In this document: positions 44,604-53,914 of the stretch, one piece after another
How positions within the stretch are numbered: position 1 is the first letter of the stretch
Layout of the letters: the number at the start of each line of letters is the position of its first letter
NCBI RefSeq assembly: GCF_030694375.1
Contig: NZ_JAUXYL010000044.1
Coordinates: forward strand, 1 to 64,000
DNA length: 64,000 nt
Reading direction: 5' to 3'
DNA from: Algoriphagus sp.
Lineage (GTDB): Bacteria > Bacteroidota > Bacteroidia > Cytophagales > Cyclobacteriaceae
The notes under the pieces: model-generated
Databases searched by the model: none
Seen by the model: only the letters and a program-made list of their open reading frames with translations
What the model was told of the DNA's origin: nothing
Translations under genes and position numbers: made by a program

Positions 44604-45311
44604 TTAGGAAAGAGTGTCATAAAAATCAGTTCTTAGGAAAATTAAATTTCCAAGAGAACGATTCGTTAAGGTTTTTGAAACAAGCTGGTAACCTTGACTT
44701 TGAAGGAAACTGGAAATATCAGAATTTAAATCATCTTTAAGGTTATTACTAGACTCAACCATTACAATATAGGGACGGTATTTAGTCCAATTATTAGACT
44801 TTAAAACATCCAAATCGAATCCTTCTACATCAATGTCAAAAAAAAGCAATGGTAAATCGTCCAAAATAATTTCATCCAAAATTTGTGAAAGAGGTTTTAA
44901 ATTAACCTCTACAATCATATCAATGTTATCCTCCAAATTATTTTCCTTAATAAAATCATAATTAAATGTATTTAGAGAAGAATCTTTCTTAATATAATAG
45001 TAATTCAATTTTGAAAGATTCATTCCAACTCCGCTTAGAATAAATCTATCTTTGGGACGAATTAATCTATACTCATCTACTAATCTTGGATTAGGGTCAA
45101 TACAAATCCCTTGAAAACCTCTCAAATAAAAATAATATGTATTGGAATAATTGATGGGATCCCAACACCCAACATCCACAAAATACCCTGATTTATATTT
45201 TTGAAGAATTTTTGCTAAAACTAAATCTTCACCAGATTTAGAAAAACTAATATTGTACCTTTTGAAAATAAATTCTTTTACAGAGTTTAATATAATATTT
45301 TTTTTAAACAT
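44604..45311 (-). CDS. FkbM-family methyltransferase
   Basis: 235 residues. SAM-binding region YFVDVGCWDPINYSNTYYF and GICIDPNPRLVDEY, and the FkbM mark LLFFDIDVEGFDLDVLKS. These enzymes O-methylate sugars, often in surface glycans. Very AT-rich. Gaps of 212 and 121 bases separate it from the neighbouring genes and hold nothing recognisable. Confidence 0.83.
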   Translation of the reverse strand: MFKKNIILNSVKEFIFKRYNISFSKSGEDLVLAKILQKYKSGYFVDVGCWDPINYSNTYYFYLRGFQGICIDPNPRLVDEYRLIRPKDRFILSGVGMNLSKLNYYYIKKDSSLNTFNYDFIKENNLEDNIDMIVEVNLKPLSQILDEIILDDLPLLFFDIDVEGFDLDVLKSNNWTKYRPYIVMVESSNNLKDDLNSDISSFLQSQGYQLVSKTLTNRSLGNLIFLRTDFYDTLS

Positions 45312-45432
45312 AATTGTAATATAGCATTATATCATGAATACAAATACAATAAAATAAAAATGAATATCATATATTAATCAATCAAATTCCCTTGAACAAA
45401 ATGAAAATAAAAGATTAAAATATAATTATAAT

Positions 45433-46329
45433 TTAAACCCATTTATTTAACAGCACATTATTAGGATCCCAACCTAAATCCCTTTTCGCATTATCATTAG
45501 AAAATGTGAGATCTGAGGTGATTTTTTGAAAAGTATTGCTATTTATAGGAAATTTTGAAATAAAATCACCAATTTTACCTAAAAATTTTCCTAGAATAAA
45601 TGGAATACTTTTTGGGTAGGGTTTATTCAATTTAATACATATATACCTTTCCAATTCAAAAAAGGATGGATGACTATCATCGCATAGATTATAGGTTCCT
45701 TTATACTGTGAGGTATTTAAAATAAATTCAGCTATATCATCAGCTAAAACCATACTTTTTCTGGCACTCCCAGAACCGATTCTAAAGTATCTGCCATTTT
45801 TAATATTTCTAATCATTTTTCCTAAATTTCCAGGAGGATTATACCCAACTATTAAAGGCAATCTAAAAATCAATATTTTGACATTATACTTTTCTCCCCA
45901 TTCTTTCAAAAAATTTTCAGCTCTTATTTTGCTTACAGAATATGGGGAATCACCTTTTAGTGGAGTCGTTTCTAAAATATTATTTCCTTGAGATAGTCCA
46001 TATACAGATACTGAACTAATAAATAAGAACTGTTTAGGATAAATACCAAGTCTATCAAATCCATCACACAAACTCTTAGTACCTGCAAAATTTGTTAAAA
46101 AAAATTCATTTTTCTCATATTCTGTTGAAGGAATAGAATGAGCTTTTCCAGCTAAATGAATTACTCTTTCTACTGGTTGCAAATCAGGAATTTGAGATCT
46201 AAGATCACAAATTAAATCACAGGAATTCGACCTGCCCAGGGTAGTGAAACTTATTCCTTCCCTCTTAAAAGCCTCAACTACGTGAGTTCCAAGAAATCCG
46301 GAAGCTCCTGTTATTAATACTTTATTCAT
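45433..46329 (-). CDS. NAD-dependent epimerase/dehydratase (SDR)
   Basis: 298 residues. Rossmann motif TGASGFLGTHVVEAF, SDR active-site YSVSK preceded by FISSVSVYG, and IFRLPLIVGYNPPG. Likely a nucleotide-sugar epimerase or reductase of the WbpV/WcaG-like kind. It starts 8 bases inside the upstream glycosyltransferase gene, so the two are coupled. Exact product cannot be told. Confidence 0.85.
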   Translation of the reverse strand: MNKVLITGASGFLGTHVVEAFKREGISFTTLGRSNSCDLICDLRSQIPDLQPVERVIHLAGKAHSIPSTEYEKNEFFLTNFAGTKSLCDGFDRLGIYPKQFLFISSVSVYGLSQGNNILETTPLKGDSPYSVSKIRAENFLKEWGEKYNVKILIFRLPLIVGYNPPGNLGKMIRNIKNGRYFRIGSGSARKSMVLADDIAEFILNTSQYKGTYNLCDDSHPSFFELERYICIKLNKPYPKSIPFILGKFLGKIGDFISKFPINSNTFQKITSDLTFSNDNAKRDLGWDPNNVLLNKWV

Positions 46330-47539
46330 TTGAAAAAATTCTCAGGTAATCATTAGAAAGAGACTTGATATTGTGAAATTTTTCAACATATTTTTTTCCT
46401 TTCCTGCCCATTTCATTCCTTTCATCATCTGACATTGAATAAAATTGATTGATGCCATACACAATAGCCTCAGCTGAATCAGGCCTAACAATTATACCTC
46501 CACCTGATAATTCTACCGGGTCTTTAATTAAATTATTTGAATCAAGAATTGGTTTACCTGCAAGCATATAGTCAAAATATTTATTTGCCGAAACACCATG
46601 CTTATATAATGGACTGTCATTGCGTCCAACAAAACAAATGTGAAAATAACTCAAAATAGTCATCACCTGATTTTTTTTTATCTTATCGAGAAAAAGAATG
46701 TTATTTAGGTCTTTTGACAATTCTCTCAACTCCATTTTTAAGGATCCTTCACCAACTATAATAAAAAAGAACTCTTCCCTACTATGGAGAATTCTTGCAG
46801 CCTGTACCAGGTATTCCAATGCATTAGCTAATCCAATAGTTCCTGTATATCCTATTATGAATTTATTAGAAGGTATTTTCGAAATTATTTCAATGGGAAG
46901 GGGTTCAGGTTTTATAGAATTAAAATCCAGACCGTTTGGAATGTACTCAAATTTATAGGAAGAACCTGGAATTACCTGCTCAAAGTGACATTTGGCATTA
47001 GGAAGCAAGGATACAATTTTATCAGAGTATTTATATCCAAATTTTTCAAACCAACCAATAAAAATTACAGCGGGATGAAATCTGGAATAGTCCCCCAATT
47101 CAATTAAAGTAAGAGGCCAAATATCCCTTATTTCAAACAATAGCTTAAAACTATTGTATCTTTTCTTTAAAAGAAAGCCGGATAGAATTGAGAAAATTGG
47201 CATAGATGATACAATAATCACATCTGGTTTACCCGCCTTTTCTATTGGTACAAAAAGTACTTTAATAGCAAAAATAAAAAAACTCCAGAACCTTAACACT
47301 GAATTAGCTTTGTATTTTGGTGTCTTTATCCAACAAAACGTTCTTCCTTCAATTTCCTCAAAATTAAATTGACCCGGTGCAATCGGAAGATTTTTAAACA
47401 TATGATTATAGGAGCCTGAAATAATCGTAACCTCATATCCCATTTCTAACCAATACTTTGCGAAAAAAAAGTGCCTTTCTCCCCAACCGGAATCTGCACT
47501 TCCAGCAAACTGGTTAATTACCCAAATTGTTTTTTTCAT
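46322..47539 (-). CDS. Glycosyltransferase family 4 protein (WbuB-like)
   Basis: 405 residues from an ATG at 47539; a TTG one codon upstream is also open. GT-B fold: N-terminal VINQFAGSADSGWGERHFFFAKYWLEMGYEV, UDP-sugar half with IGYTGTIGLANALEYLVQAA and the donor motif HGVSANKYFDYMLAGKPIL. Resembles WbuB/WcaI-type L-FucNAc or related transferases. AT-rich. Overlaps the SDR gene by 8 bases. Confidence 0.85.
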   Translation of the reverse strand: MKKTIWVINQFAGSADSGWGERHFFFAKYWLEMGYEVTIISGSYNHMFKNLPIAPGQFNFEEIEGRTFCWIKTPKYKANSVLRFWSFFIFAIKVLFVPIEKAGKPDVIIVSSMPIFSILSGFLLKKRYNSFKLLFEIRDIWPLTLIELGDYSRFHPAVIFIGWFEKFGYKYSDKIVSLLPNAKCHFEQVIPGSSYKFEYIPNGLDFNSIKPEPLPIEIISKIPSNKFIIGYTGTIGLANALEYLVQAARILHSREEFFFIIVGEGSLKMELRELSKDLNNILFLDKIKKNQVMTILSYFHICFVGRNDSPLYKHGVSANKYFDYMLAGKPILDSNNLIKDPVELSGGGIIVRPDSAEAIVYGINQFYSMSDDERNEMGRKGKKYVEKFHNIKSLSNDYLRIFSNE

Positions 47540-47575
47540 CAATCAGAAATCAATTATACAAATTGAAATGTAAGT

Positions 47576-48712
47576 TTAATTATGCATTATATTCAACTTC
47601 CTAAAAGCCAAAAGAACTTTTCGAAATTTTGATTCCAAAAAATAAATATTAGGGTAATCCAATATGCTTTTGACAGGGAGTTTCATTATATCATCAAATT
47701 CACTTTCGCTAATTCCGAATTTCTTAATAACATATTCCTTATCCTCTGCCACAAGTTTGGGGTCAGCAATTGGTTCTTCAAGTAATTTCAAGGCTTCCTC
47801 CCTTGTAACCTCTCCTGTAGACATTATCAAACAGGATAAGTGGGCTTTTCTTTTATCTATACCGAACTTTATCGGCAAAATATAGGATTGAAAAAACCTG
47901 GTGTAAATAGATTCATAATGTTTTCCACCGTAGTTTCTCCAATCCAATTCTTTTTCGATTATTTTAATTGCTTCGCCTTTTCTAAAATCTATGTAATTAA
48001 GAATTGACACATTTTTTACTCCTAAAAAGATATTGCTATATAAAAATTTAGTAAAACTAAAATGAGGAAAATTTTCCAGGCTCTGAGTCCCAAATATTTT
48101 TTGAACGTTTTTAATATACTTCCAATCCAAATAACCCCTTGCCCATGATTTAGGAAGCATCCCTTCGTTCCTAAAATTCATTCCACTAATGATATACTTG
48201 ACACCAAACCTTTTAGCAGATTGATACATTAAGGCCAATATCGCGTGATCGGTCGGTATTTCACCATCGGGAGTAGAGGCCTTCAGAAAAGAAAGTTGAA
48301 GGTCTTTAAACATATTCCAATCAAGGACTTCAGTATGAAGGTCAATTCCAAGTTTATTTAAAATATTTTCAATATTGTTTACCGCCAACTCAGAATTCCA
48401 TCCATTATCTAAATGAACTGCCAAAGGCCTAAGCCCCAGACTCTTTACCAGCCACGCCGTATAGGTGCTATCTACACCTCCACTTACACCAATAATACAA
48501 TCATAATTTTTACCTTTACCTGAAGCTTTCATTTTATCAACAAGTAAATCAAGTTGTCTTTTTCCAACTTCAGGAGAAGGAATTCTTATTTTTAGCTTTT
48601 CGGTAAATTCATAATAATAATTGCAGACACCGTTTTCATCAAACGTTATATCGGGATCCGATATGTTGTCCATAACTGTTTTTGTGCAAATTTGATAAGA
48701 AGGATTTTGCAT
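47576..48712 (-). CDS. N-acetyl sugar amidotransferase (PseA/WbpG-like)
   Basis: 378 residues. PP-loop motif SGGVDST (77-83) after IIGVSGGV; C-terminal EVTREEALKLLEEPIADP. Such proteins, with HisH/HisF-like partners, turn an N-acetyl group of a sugar into an acetamidino group. The family normally has an N-terminal CxxC...CxxC zinc ribbon; here only Cys9 and Cys30 remain, with Thr12 and Tyr33 at the other two places. 70 bases after the HisF-like gene. Confidence 0.85.
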   Translation of the reverse strand: MQNPSYQICTKTVMDNISDPDITFDENGVCNYYYEFTEKLKIRIPSPEVGKRQLDLLVDKMKASGKGKNYDCIIGVSGGVDSTYTAWLVKSLGLRPLAVHLDNGWNSELAVNNIENILNKLGIDLHTEVLDWNMFKDLQLSFLKASTPDGEIPTDHAILALMYQSAKRFGVKYIISGMNFRNEGMLPKSWARGYLDWKYIKNVQKIFGTQSLENFPHFSFTKFLYSNIFLGVKNVSILNYIDFRKGEAIKIIEKELDWRNYGGKHYESIYTRFFQSYILPIKFGIDKRKAHLSCLIMSTGEVTREEALKLLEEPIADPKLVAEDKEYVIKKFGISESEFDDIMKLPVKSILDYPNIYFLESKFRKVLLAFRKLNIMHN

Positions 48713-48782
48713 TTGACTAAATTTAAATTATAGATGACAAATAAAACTAATACTGAAAAATAGATTGGTGATAATAATAACC

Positions 48783-49541
48783 TCAGGACAAATACTCTTC
48801 CAAGGTCTCAGGTGAAGGATAACTAATTAACACTGCCTTATGAGGACCATGATACACAAAAAAACTTCCGGCTGCAATTCCGGACGCCCCTCTGTCTTTG
48901 GCATTTTTAAAATCTTCTATTGAACCTGCTCCACCACATACAATTAAAGGAATAGATATACCGGATGAAATTTTTGCAATAAGTTCTAGGTCAAAACCTT
49001 TCATAATTCCATCTCTATCCACAGAATTAATCATTATTTCACCTGCTCCGGCGTTTTGGCAAGAAATTGCATGTTCCAACACATCCAAATCGATAGTTTT
49101 GTTATTCACATGACAGAAAATTTGATTTTTTCCCCAAAAATTTTTCTTTACATCAATGCAGACAACAATACTCTGGTTTCCAAATATTTCGGCAGCTTCA
49201 GAAATTAAAGATTGGTTTTCAAGAACTGCGGAATTGATTATAATCTTTTCTACGCCGATTGAAAACAGTTTTTGGATGTGCTCCACTCTAGATATACCTC
49301 CACCATAAGCAAGTGGCATAAAACACTCCGAAGCAATTTTTTTTACTAGTTCAAAATCAGGAGTTCTATCTTCTTTGCTAGCTTGAATGTCCAAAAATAT
49401 CAATTCATCAACCTGTTTATCATTGAAGATTTTTATAGCATTAATTGGATCTCCAAGGTACTTGGATTTATTAAATGCTATTGTTTTAACCAGGCCATTA
49501 TTTTTCAACAATAGAACGGGAATAACTCTTGATTTTAACAT
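48783..49541 (-). CDS. HisF-like glycan amidation protein (WbuZ-type)
   Basis: 252 residues, TIM barrel. In histidine synthesis HisF the first strand is a LDVKDGR-type loop with the catalytic Asp; here it is LLLKNNG, so the acid is missing. IFLDIQASKEDRTPDFE and MINSVDRDGIMKGFD match the subfamily paired with N-acetyl sugar amidotransferases. It probably channels ammonia with the HisH-like partner, and is not part of histidine synthesis. Overlaps the HisH-like gene by 7 bases. Confidence 0.87.
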   Translation of the reverse strand: MLKSRVIPVLLLKNNGLVKTIAFNKSKYLGDPINAIKIFNDKQVDELIFLDIQASKEDRTPDFELVKKIASECFMPLAYGGGISRVEHIQKLFSIGVEKIIINSAVLENQSLISEAAEIFGNQSIVVCIDVKKNFWGKNQIFCHVNNKTIDLDVLEHAISCQNAGAGEIMINSVDRDGIMKGFDLELIAKISSGISIPLIVCGGAGSIEDFKNAKDRGASGIAAGSFFVYHGPHKAVLISYPSPETLEEYLS

Positions 49542-50155
49542 GGAATATTCATAAAGTTTTTTAACAACATCATGCCAAATTTATGACTTTTTTCAGGATG
49601 AAATTGAACACCATAAACGTTATCTTTCCAAACAGAAGAAGAAAATGAAATTCCATAATTTGATTCAGAAGCTATATACATAGGATTTTCCGCCTCAAAG
49701 TAATAAGAATGCACAAAATAAAATTTAACTTCTTTAAGTATATCAAAATTTAAATATAATGGACAATTAGAATTATATTTGAGTAAATTCCACCCCATGT
49801 GTGGAACTTTTAAATCATCATCATTCGAAAATTTAAGGACACGACCATCAATTAATCCTAATCCCGGTAATACCCCTTCTTCACTGCTTTTAGCCAATAA
49901 TTGCATCCCTAAGCAAATTCCAAGAATTGGAGTTCCTCGAGAAGATTTAGACCTAATCAAATCAATTAAATGTAAAGATTCCAAATTTGAAATAGCTTTA
50001 TCAAATTTACCAACTCCTGGCAAAATTAATTTTTTAGCATTATTTATTATTTGAAGATCATTTGTAATAGTGGATGAGTATCCAATTTTTTTAAGAATAT
50101 TACTAATAGATCCCAAATTACCCATTCCATAATCTATAATTACAACATCTTCCAT
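49535..50155 (-). CDS. HisH-like glutamine amidotransferase (WbuY-type)
   Basis: 206 residues, class I amidotransferase. Cys81 in ILGICLGMQLL and His/Glu in GVQFHPEKSH make the triad with the oxyanion strand GVGKFDKA. It would release ammonia from glutamine for the HisF-like/PseA-like pair. Its stop overlaps the HisF-like start (ATGTTAA). The three genes run in order HisH, HisF, PseA on the minus strand. Confidence 0.9.
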   Translation of the reverse strand: MEDVVIIDYGMGNLGSISNILKKIGYSSTITNDLQIINNAKKLILPGVGKFDKAISNLESLHLIDLIRSKSSRGTPILGICLGMQLLAKSSEEGVLPGLGLIDGRVLKFSNDDDLKVPHMGWNLLKYNSNCPLYLNFDILKEVKFYFVHSYYFEAENPMYIASESNYGISFSSSVWKDNVYGVQFHPEKSHKFGMMLLKNFMNIPC

Positions 50156-50159
50156 TTTC

Positions 50160-51560
50160 TTAAGAATTTAAAAGAGAAATAACAGATTTGAATTTCCCAT
50201 TCTTTGTCCTTGGGATTTCATTCATATAATTAAGGCCTATAGTTACAGGTCCCAATTGAGATTGCATTCTCATTTCAATTAAACTAACTTCATCTACACT
50301 CAATTCGCCTTCAGAAACAATATTAATACTGAAATCAGTTAAACTATTTTGAACAACTTGGGCTTCCTTAATTGACATAATATCTACAAAAATTCCATGA
50401 AATCTATTTATTCTTCTACCATCAAGTCCTACAACAGTATCTTCAATTCTACCCACAATTTCATCAACAACAATCATATTTCTACCACAAGCACAATTTT
50501 GATTTTTACTTAAAGTAACCAAATCCCCCATTCTATAGCGAATTAATGGTTGATCAAAATTTAACAACCCAGTAGATATGATTTCTCCAGTTTCTCCGGG
50601 CAAAACTGGCTCTCCTTCATCATTTATTATTTCGACAATCCCAACATCAGGCACAATATGTAGAGTACCAAATTCACATTCTGAAATAAGATTACAGGCT
50701 TCTACCCCATTATAAGAATCGAAGGTTTTACAACCATATACTCTAAAAAAGGTTTCCCTCATTTCATTTGTCAATGGTTCACTTGAGGTAAGTACAGCTT
50801 TTAGACGCGGAGCTTCAATTCCTTTCTCTTCAATCATCTTTGCCAAATGAAAATTAGCACTGGCATAACCTGTCATGTACTCTACTTTATGTTTAAACAT
50901 TCCTTCAACATAATTTTTGACAGTAGAGGGAGAAATATGATACGCAGAAAAATATGTTTGTTTTTCAATAAAATTATATCTGTAATAAGGTCCTTTAGCA
51001 TTACCTTCCTTTAGTATTCTCCTCCCACCGATTACACCCCTTGGAGTTTTATAATCAATATTTGCCCAATAATTGATTCTTGATTCAAAAATGGAGAAAT
51101 AAGTTTGATGCATTCGTAAAGAATATCTTGTTTTGGTAGGCGTACCTGTGCTTCCACTGCTACTGTAAAATTCACCAGAAGGCTCCAAAGAATCAGACAA
51201 TAAATCAGAAACTCCCTGTTTTCTATAAATTTCTTTATTAAGAAAAGGAATTTTTCTTAGATCTTCTATTGAAAACCGAGATAAATCATATTTTTCAATA
51301 CCTAGCCTAATAAATAAATCCTTATAATAAGGGACAGTATCAAAGGAATGAATAAGTAATTTTCTTAAAAGATAAGTTTGATAATTATTCCATTCAGAAT
51401 AGGAAAAATATTCCCTATCCATACATGATTTTAATTGTTTAGAAAAAACTCCACCAAACCTCCTATTAAACCAATATAAGCCAAAAATGGAAATTCCAAA
51501 ATTTTGAATTGGAACCGGCAAATTACCATATATCTTATTTACCAAATTATTAATGTTCAT
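50160..51560 (-). CDS. PaaK/CapK-like adenylate-forming enzyme
   Basis: 466 residues from the ATG MNINNLVNKIYG. The acyl-adenylate motifs are SSSGSTGTPTKTRYS, TSSEPLTNEMRETF, LIRYRMGDLVTL and the near-terminal NGKFKSV with the catalytic Lys. It resembles phenylacetate-CoA ligase and CapK proteins of capsule loci. It may activate an acyl or amino-acid group that decorates the glycan; no acceptor transferase is clear. Begins 11 bases inside the preceding glycosyltransferase gene; ends 4 bases before the HisH-like gene. Confidence 0.85.
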   Translation of the reverse strand: MNINNLVNKIYGNLPVPIQNFGISIFGLYWFNRRFGGVFSKQLKSCMDREYFSYSEWNNYQTYLLRKLLIHSFDTVPYYKDLFIRLGIEKYDLSRFSIEDLRKIPFLNKEIYRKQGVSDLLSDSLEPSGEFYSSSGSTGTPTKTRYSLRMHQTYFSIFESRINYWANIDYKTPRGVIGGRRILKEGNAKGPYYRYNFIEKQTYFSAYHISPSTVKNYVEGMFKHKVEYMTGYASANFHLAKMIEEKGIEAPRLKAVLTSSEPLTNEMRETFFRVYGCKTFDSYNGVEACNLISECEFGTLHIVPDVGIVEIINDEGEPVLPGETGEIISTGLLNFDQPLIRYRMGDLVTLSKNQNCACGRNMIVVDEIVGRIEDTVVGLDGRRINRFHGIFVDIMSIKEAQVVQNSLTDFSINIVSEGELSVDEVSLIEMRMQSQLGPVTIGLNYMNEIPRTKNGKFKSVISLLNS

Positions 51561-52572
51561 AGCAACCCAAAATAAATTTCCATTGATCCCTAATCCTTTT
51601 CCAATCAAATTCCTCGGATTTTTTACGTCCCAAAACACTCAACTTATTGGACTCAATTGGATGCCTTAAAAGATAATCTATCCTTTCAGAAAGTTCTTCG
51701 TAATTATCATTTTCCACAAACACTACCTCGCTATTTGGAAATAGATCGGGAATCCCACCAACACTAGTAGAAATAACACACATCCCTAAAGCCAAACCTT
51801 CAATTAAAGAAATTGGTGTGTTATCTATGGTAGGATTGGAAACCATGATATCAAAATTTATACTTAAATCGATCCATTCTTTTTTGTGGAGCTTCGATTT
51901 AATTTCTACATTTCCTATCAAGTTATTGCTACTAATAAATCTTAAAATTTCCTCATAATACTCCTCATTACTATTGCCAAGAATTAACAAATAAATATTA
52001 GGATATCTAACTTTTAATTTTTGAATAGCCTTTACAGTCATCAAAGGGTTGTAAGGATTATTTAAACCTCTCAGGGATAAAATATTAGGACTAAGACACT
52101 TCCTCTCTAGAAAATCATAATTTTCCAGGTTTATAAAATTTGGAATAGTTTGTATTTCAAATCCTTTACCCACAAAAAAAGAAGTGAGATAATTTGAAGG
52201 AGCAATATTATTATTTGAATTCAAAAGCATAAACTTCAACATTCTAGGATTTCTACCAAAACGATGAGGAAGGTTCCCCCCATGAAGGTATAAAATATAC
52301 TTTTTATTAAACAAAAATGATAATAAAGAAAAATAAAATGCGTAGTAAAATGCTAATGTAGAATAGACATCTATAATAATTCTATGAGATAAAAAACCAT
52401 ATCTAAAAAAATAAAAATTCATATGAATAAACCTGAAATACTGGTTTTTAAATCCAGAAGCTGAATAAACTTCAGCAAAATCGGACAATAATGGGACCAT
52501 ATTGTCAATTACACTTTGACTTTTTGAAAAATCACCGGTTTTACTACCTAGGTAAAGTAATTTTCTTTTCAT
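51550..52572 (-). CDS. Glycosyltransferase (GT4-like)
   Basis: 340 residues. GT-B fold with ILYLHGGNLPHRFGRNPRMLK, ILSLRGLNNPYNPLMTVKAIQKL, the middle ILGNSNEEYYEEILR and the donor-binding NTPISLIEGLALGMCVISTSVGG. Family 4 by these motifs, sugar specificity unknown. Starts 29 bases inside the polymerase gene and ends within the adenylating-enzyme gene. Confidence 0.82.
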   Translation of the reverse strand: MKRKLLYLGSKTGDFSKSQSVIDNMVPLLSDFAEVYSASGFKNQYFRFIHMNFYFFRYGFLSHRIIIDVYSTLAFYYAFYFSLLSFLFNKKYILYLHGGNLPHRFGRNPRMLKFMLLNSNNNIAPSNYLTSFFVGKGFEIQTIPNFINLENYDFLERKCLSPNILSLRGLNNPYNPLMTVKAIQKLKVRYPNIYLLILGNSNEEYYEEILRFISSNNLIGNVEIKSKLHKKEWIDLSINFDIMVSNPTIDNTPISLIEGLALGMCVISTSVGGIPDLFPNSEVVFVENDNYEELSERIDYLLRHPIESNKLSVLGRKKSEEFDWKRIRDQWKFILGCYEH

Positions 52573-53914
52573 TAATCACTTGAATTAAACTAATTCCAAT
52601 TAGTAAGGGAGTAATATAAGTTCTTGTCGCTGCATGAAAGGTGGTAAACCATCCCAAAAACAAAAATGAAAACAATAGCCCCTTAAAAATATTTTTGTTG
52701 TTCATCCTATATACTACCCAAAATAAATAAAATATCAAAACAATGAATAAAATACCAAATATTCCATGTTCAGCAATTAATCGACTAGCCTCAACATGCG
52801 CAACAACTCCCCGATGATCCTCTCTTAGATATTTAGAAGCACCTGCACCAACTCCCAAAAGACCATAATCAAACAATAATTCCAAATCACTTTCAACAAT
52901 AGAAATTCTATCAGAGCTTAAAGTATTCAAAGTCTTAACCTTAGAACCAGCAAGCGTTCCTTCAGTTTCACCTTGATACCGAAGAAGCAAAAGACCATTT
53001 GTTAGGTAATTTGCAGTAAAAGCACTCATACCTAGGAATAAAATTCCAGGTATAAAAAACTTTTTTACTTGATTTATATTTGCATTATCAAGTGAGGAAA
53101 CCGAACTCCTAGTCAGAAAATAAATTACAATAAGAATCCCTACAACACCACCAATAATACCCCCTCTTGAAAAACTCAACAATCCTTGAAAAGTAAATAA
53201 AATAAAAAAAATCAAATCAAAATACTTATTTCCAGAAAGGGAAATTTTATTTAACCACAAATAAAATGTGATCAACATACCAAAACCAAAAACAGTTGCA
53301 ACTTGGTTGGAACCAAACCCCCCAGTAGTTTCAAAGTTTGCGCCAAGATTAAAATCAATTGAGGCTAAATCAGGAGTTTTTATAATTGTATATGACAAAC
53401 TACTAATCAATGGCAACACCAATAAAATAATTATAAGTTTAAAACCCCTAGGGGTAAACTCTTTACCATAGAAATACCATACAGCCAAACCAATATTAAT
53501 AGCACCAAAAACGTTAAATCTAATGTCTGAATTATCTACAAAACCGGAATAATCATAAAAAAAAGATGGGAGAAGTAACAAAAATAACGAAATACCAATT
53601 ATCTTATGTTGTTTCTTTTTAAACAATCCTAATATCAACAAAAACATCATTAAATATTTCCCCAATTCATAAGGTATGTACGGAGAAGACTTAGCCATTC
53701 TGGATATAATCTCAAAAGAACTCAAATAGACGATAATGAAAGCCAATTTTGAATTTATTTTTTCTTTTTCAAAAATATATGGAATTGATAAAATAAAAAA
53801 TAGATAGAAAAACACAATTAGGGGAAAAGGTGAAAAAACTGAAACAACACCTATTCCAATATGGATAATTATCCAAATGAATGGATTTTTATAATTAAAT
53901 AATGATCTAACCAT
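52544..53914 (-). CDS. O-antigen polymerase/ligase-like membrane protein (Wzy-like)
   Basis: 456 residues, about ten to twelve membrane helices and a large polar loop (about 300-365) with SFSRGG and the RLIAEHGIFGILF motif of O-antigen ligase/polymerase proteins. In the middle of the cluster it is best read as the Wzy polymerase, though WaaL cannot be excluded from sequence alone. Shares one base with the preceding glycosyltransferase gene (TAATG). Confidence 0.8.
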   Translation of the reverse strand: MVRSLFNYKNPFIWIIIHIGIGVVSVFSPFPLIVFFYLFFILSIPYIFEKEKINSKLAFIIVYLSSFEIISRMAKSSPYIPYELGKYLMMFLLILGLFKKKQHKIIGISLFLLLLPSFFYDYSGFVDNSDIRFNVFGAINIGLAVWYFYGKEFTPRGFKLIIILLVLPLISSLSYTIIKTPDLASIDFNLGANFETTGGFGSNQVATVFGFGMLITFYLWLNKISLSGNKYFDLIFFILFTFQGLLSFSRGGIIGGVVGILIVIYFLTRSSVSSLDNANINQVKKFFIPGILFLGMSAFTANYLTNGLLLLRYQGETEGTLAGSKVKTLNTLSSDRISIVESDLELLFDYGLLGVGAGASKYLREDHRGVVAHVEASRLIAEHGIFGILFIVLIFYLFWVVYRMNNKNIFKGLLFSFLFLGWFTTFHAATRTYITPLLIGISLIQVINEKKITLPR

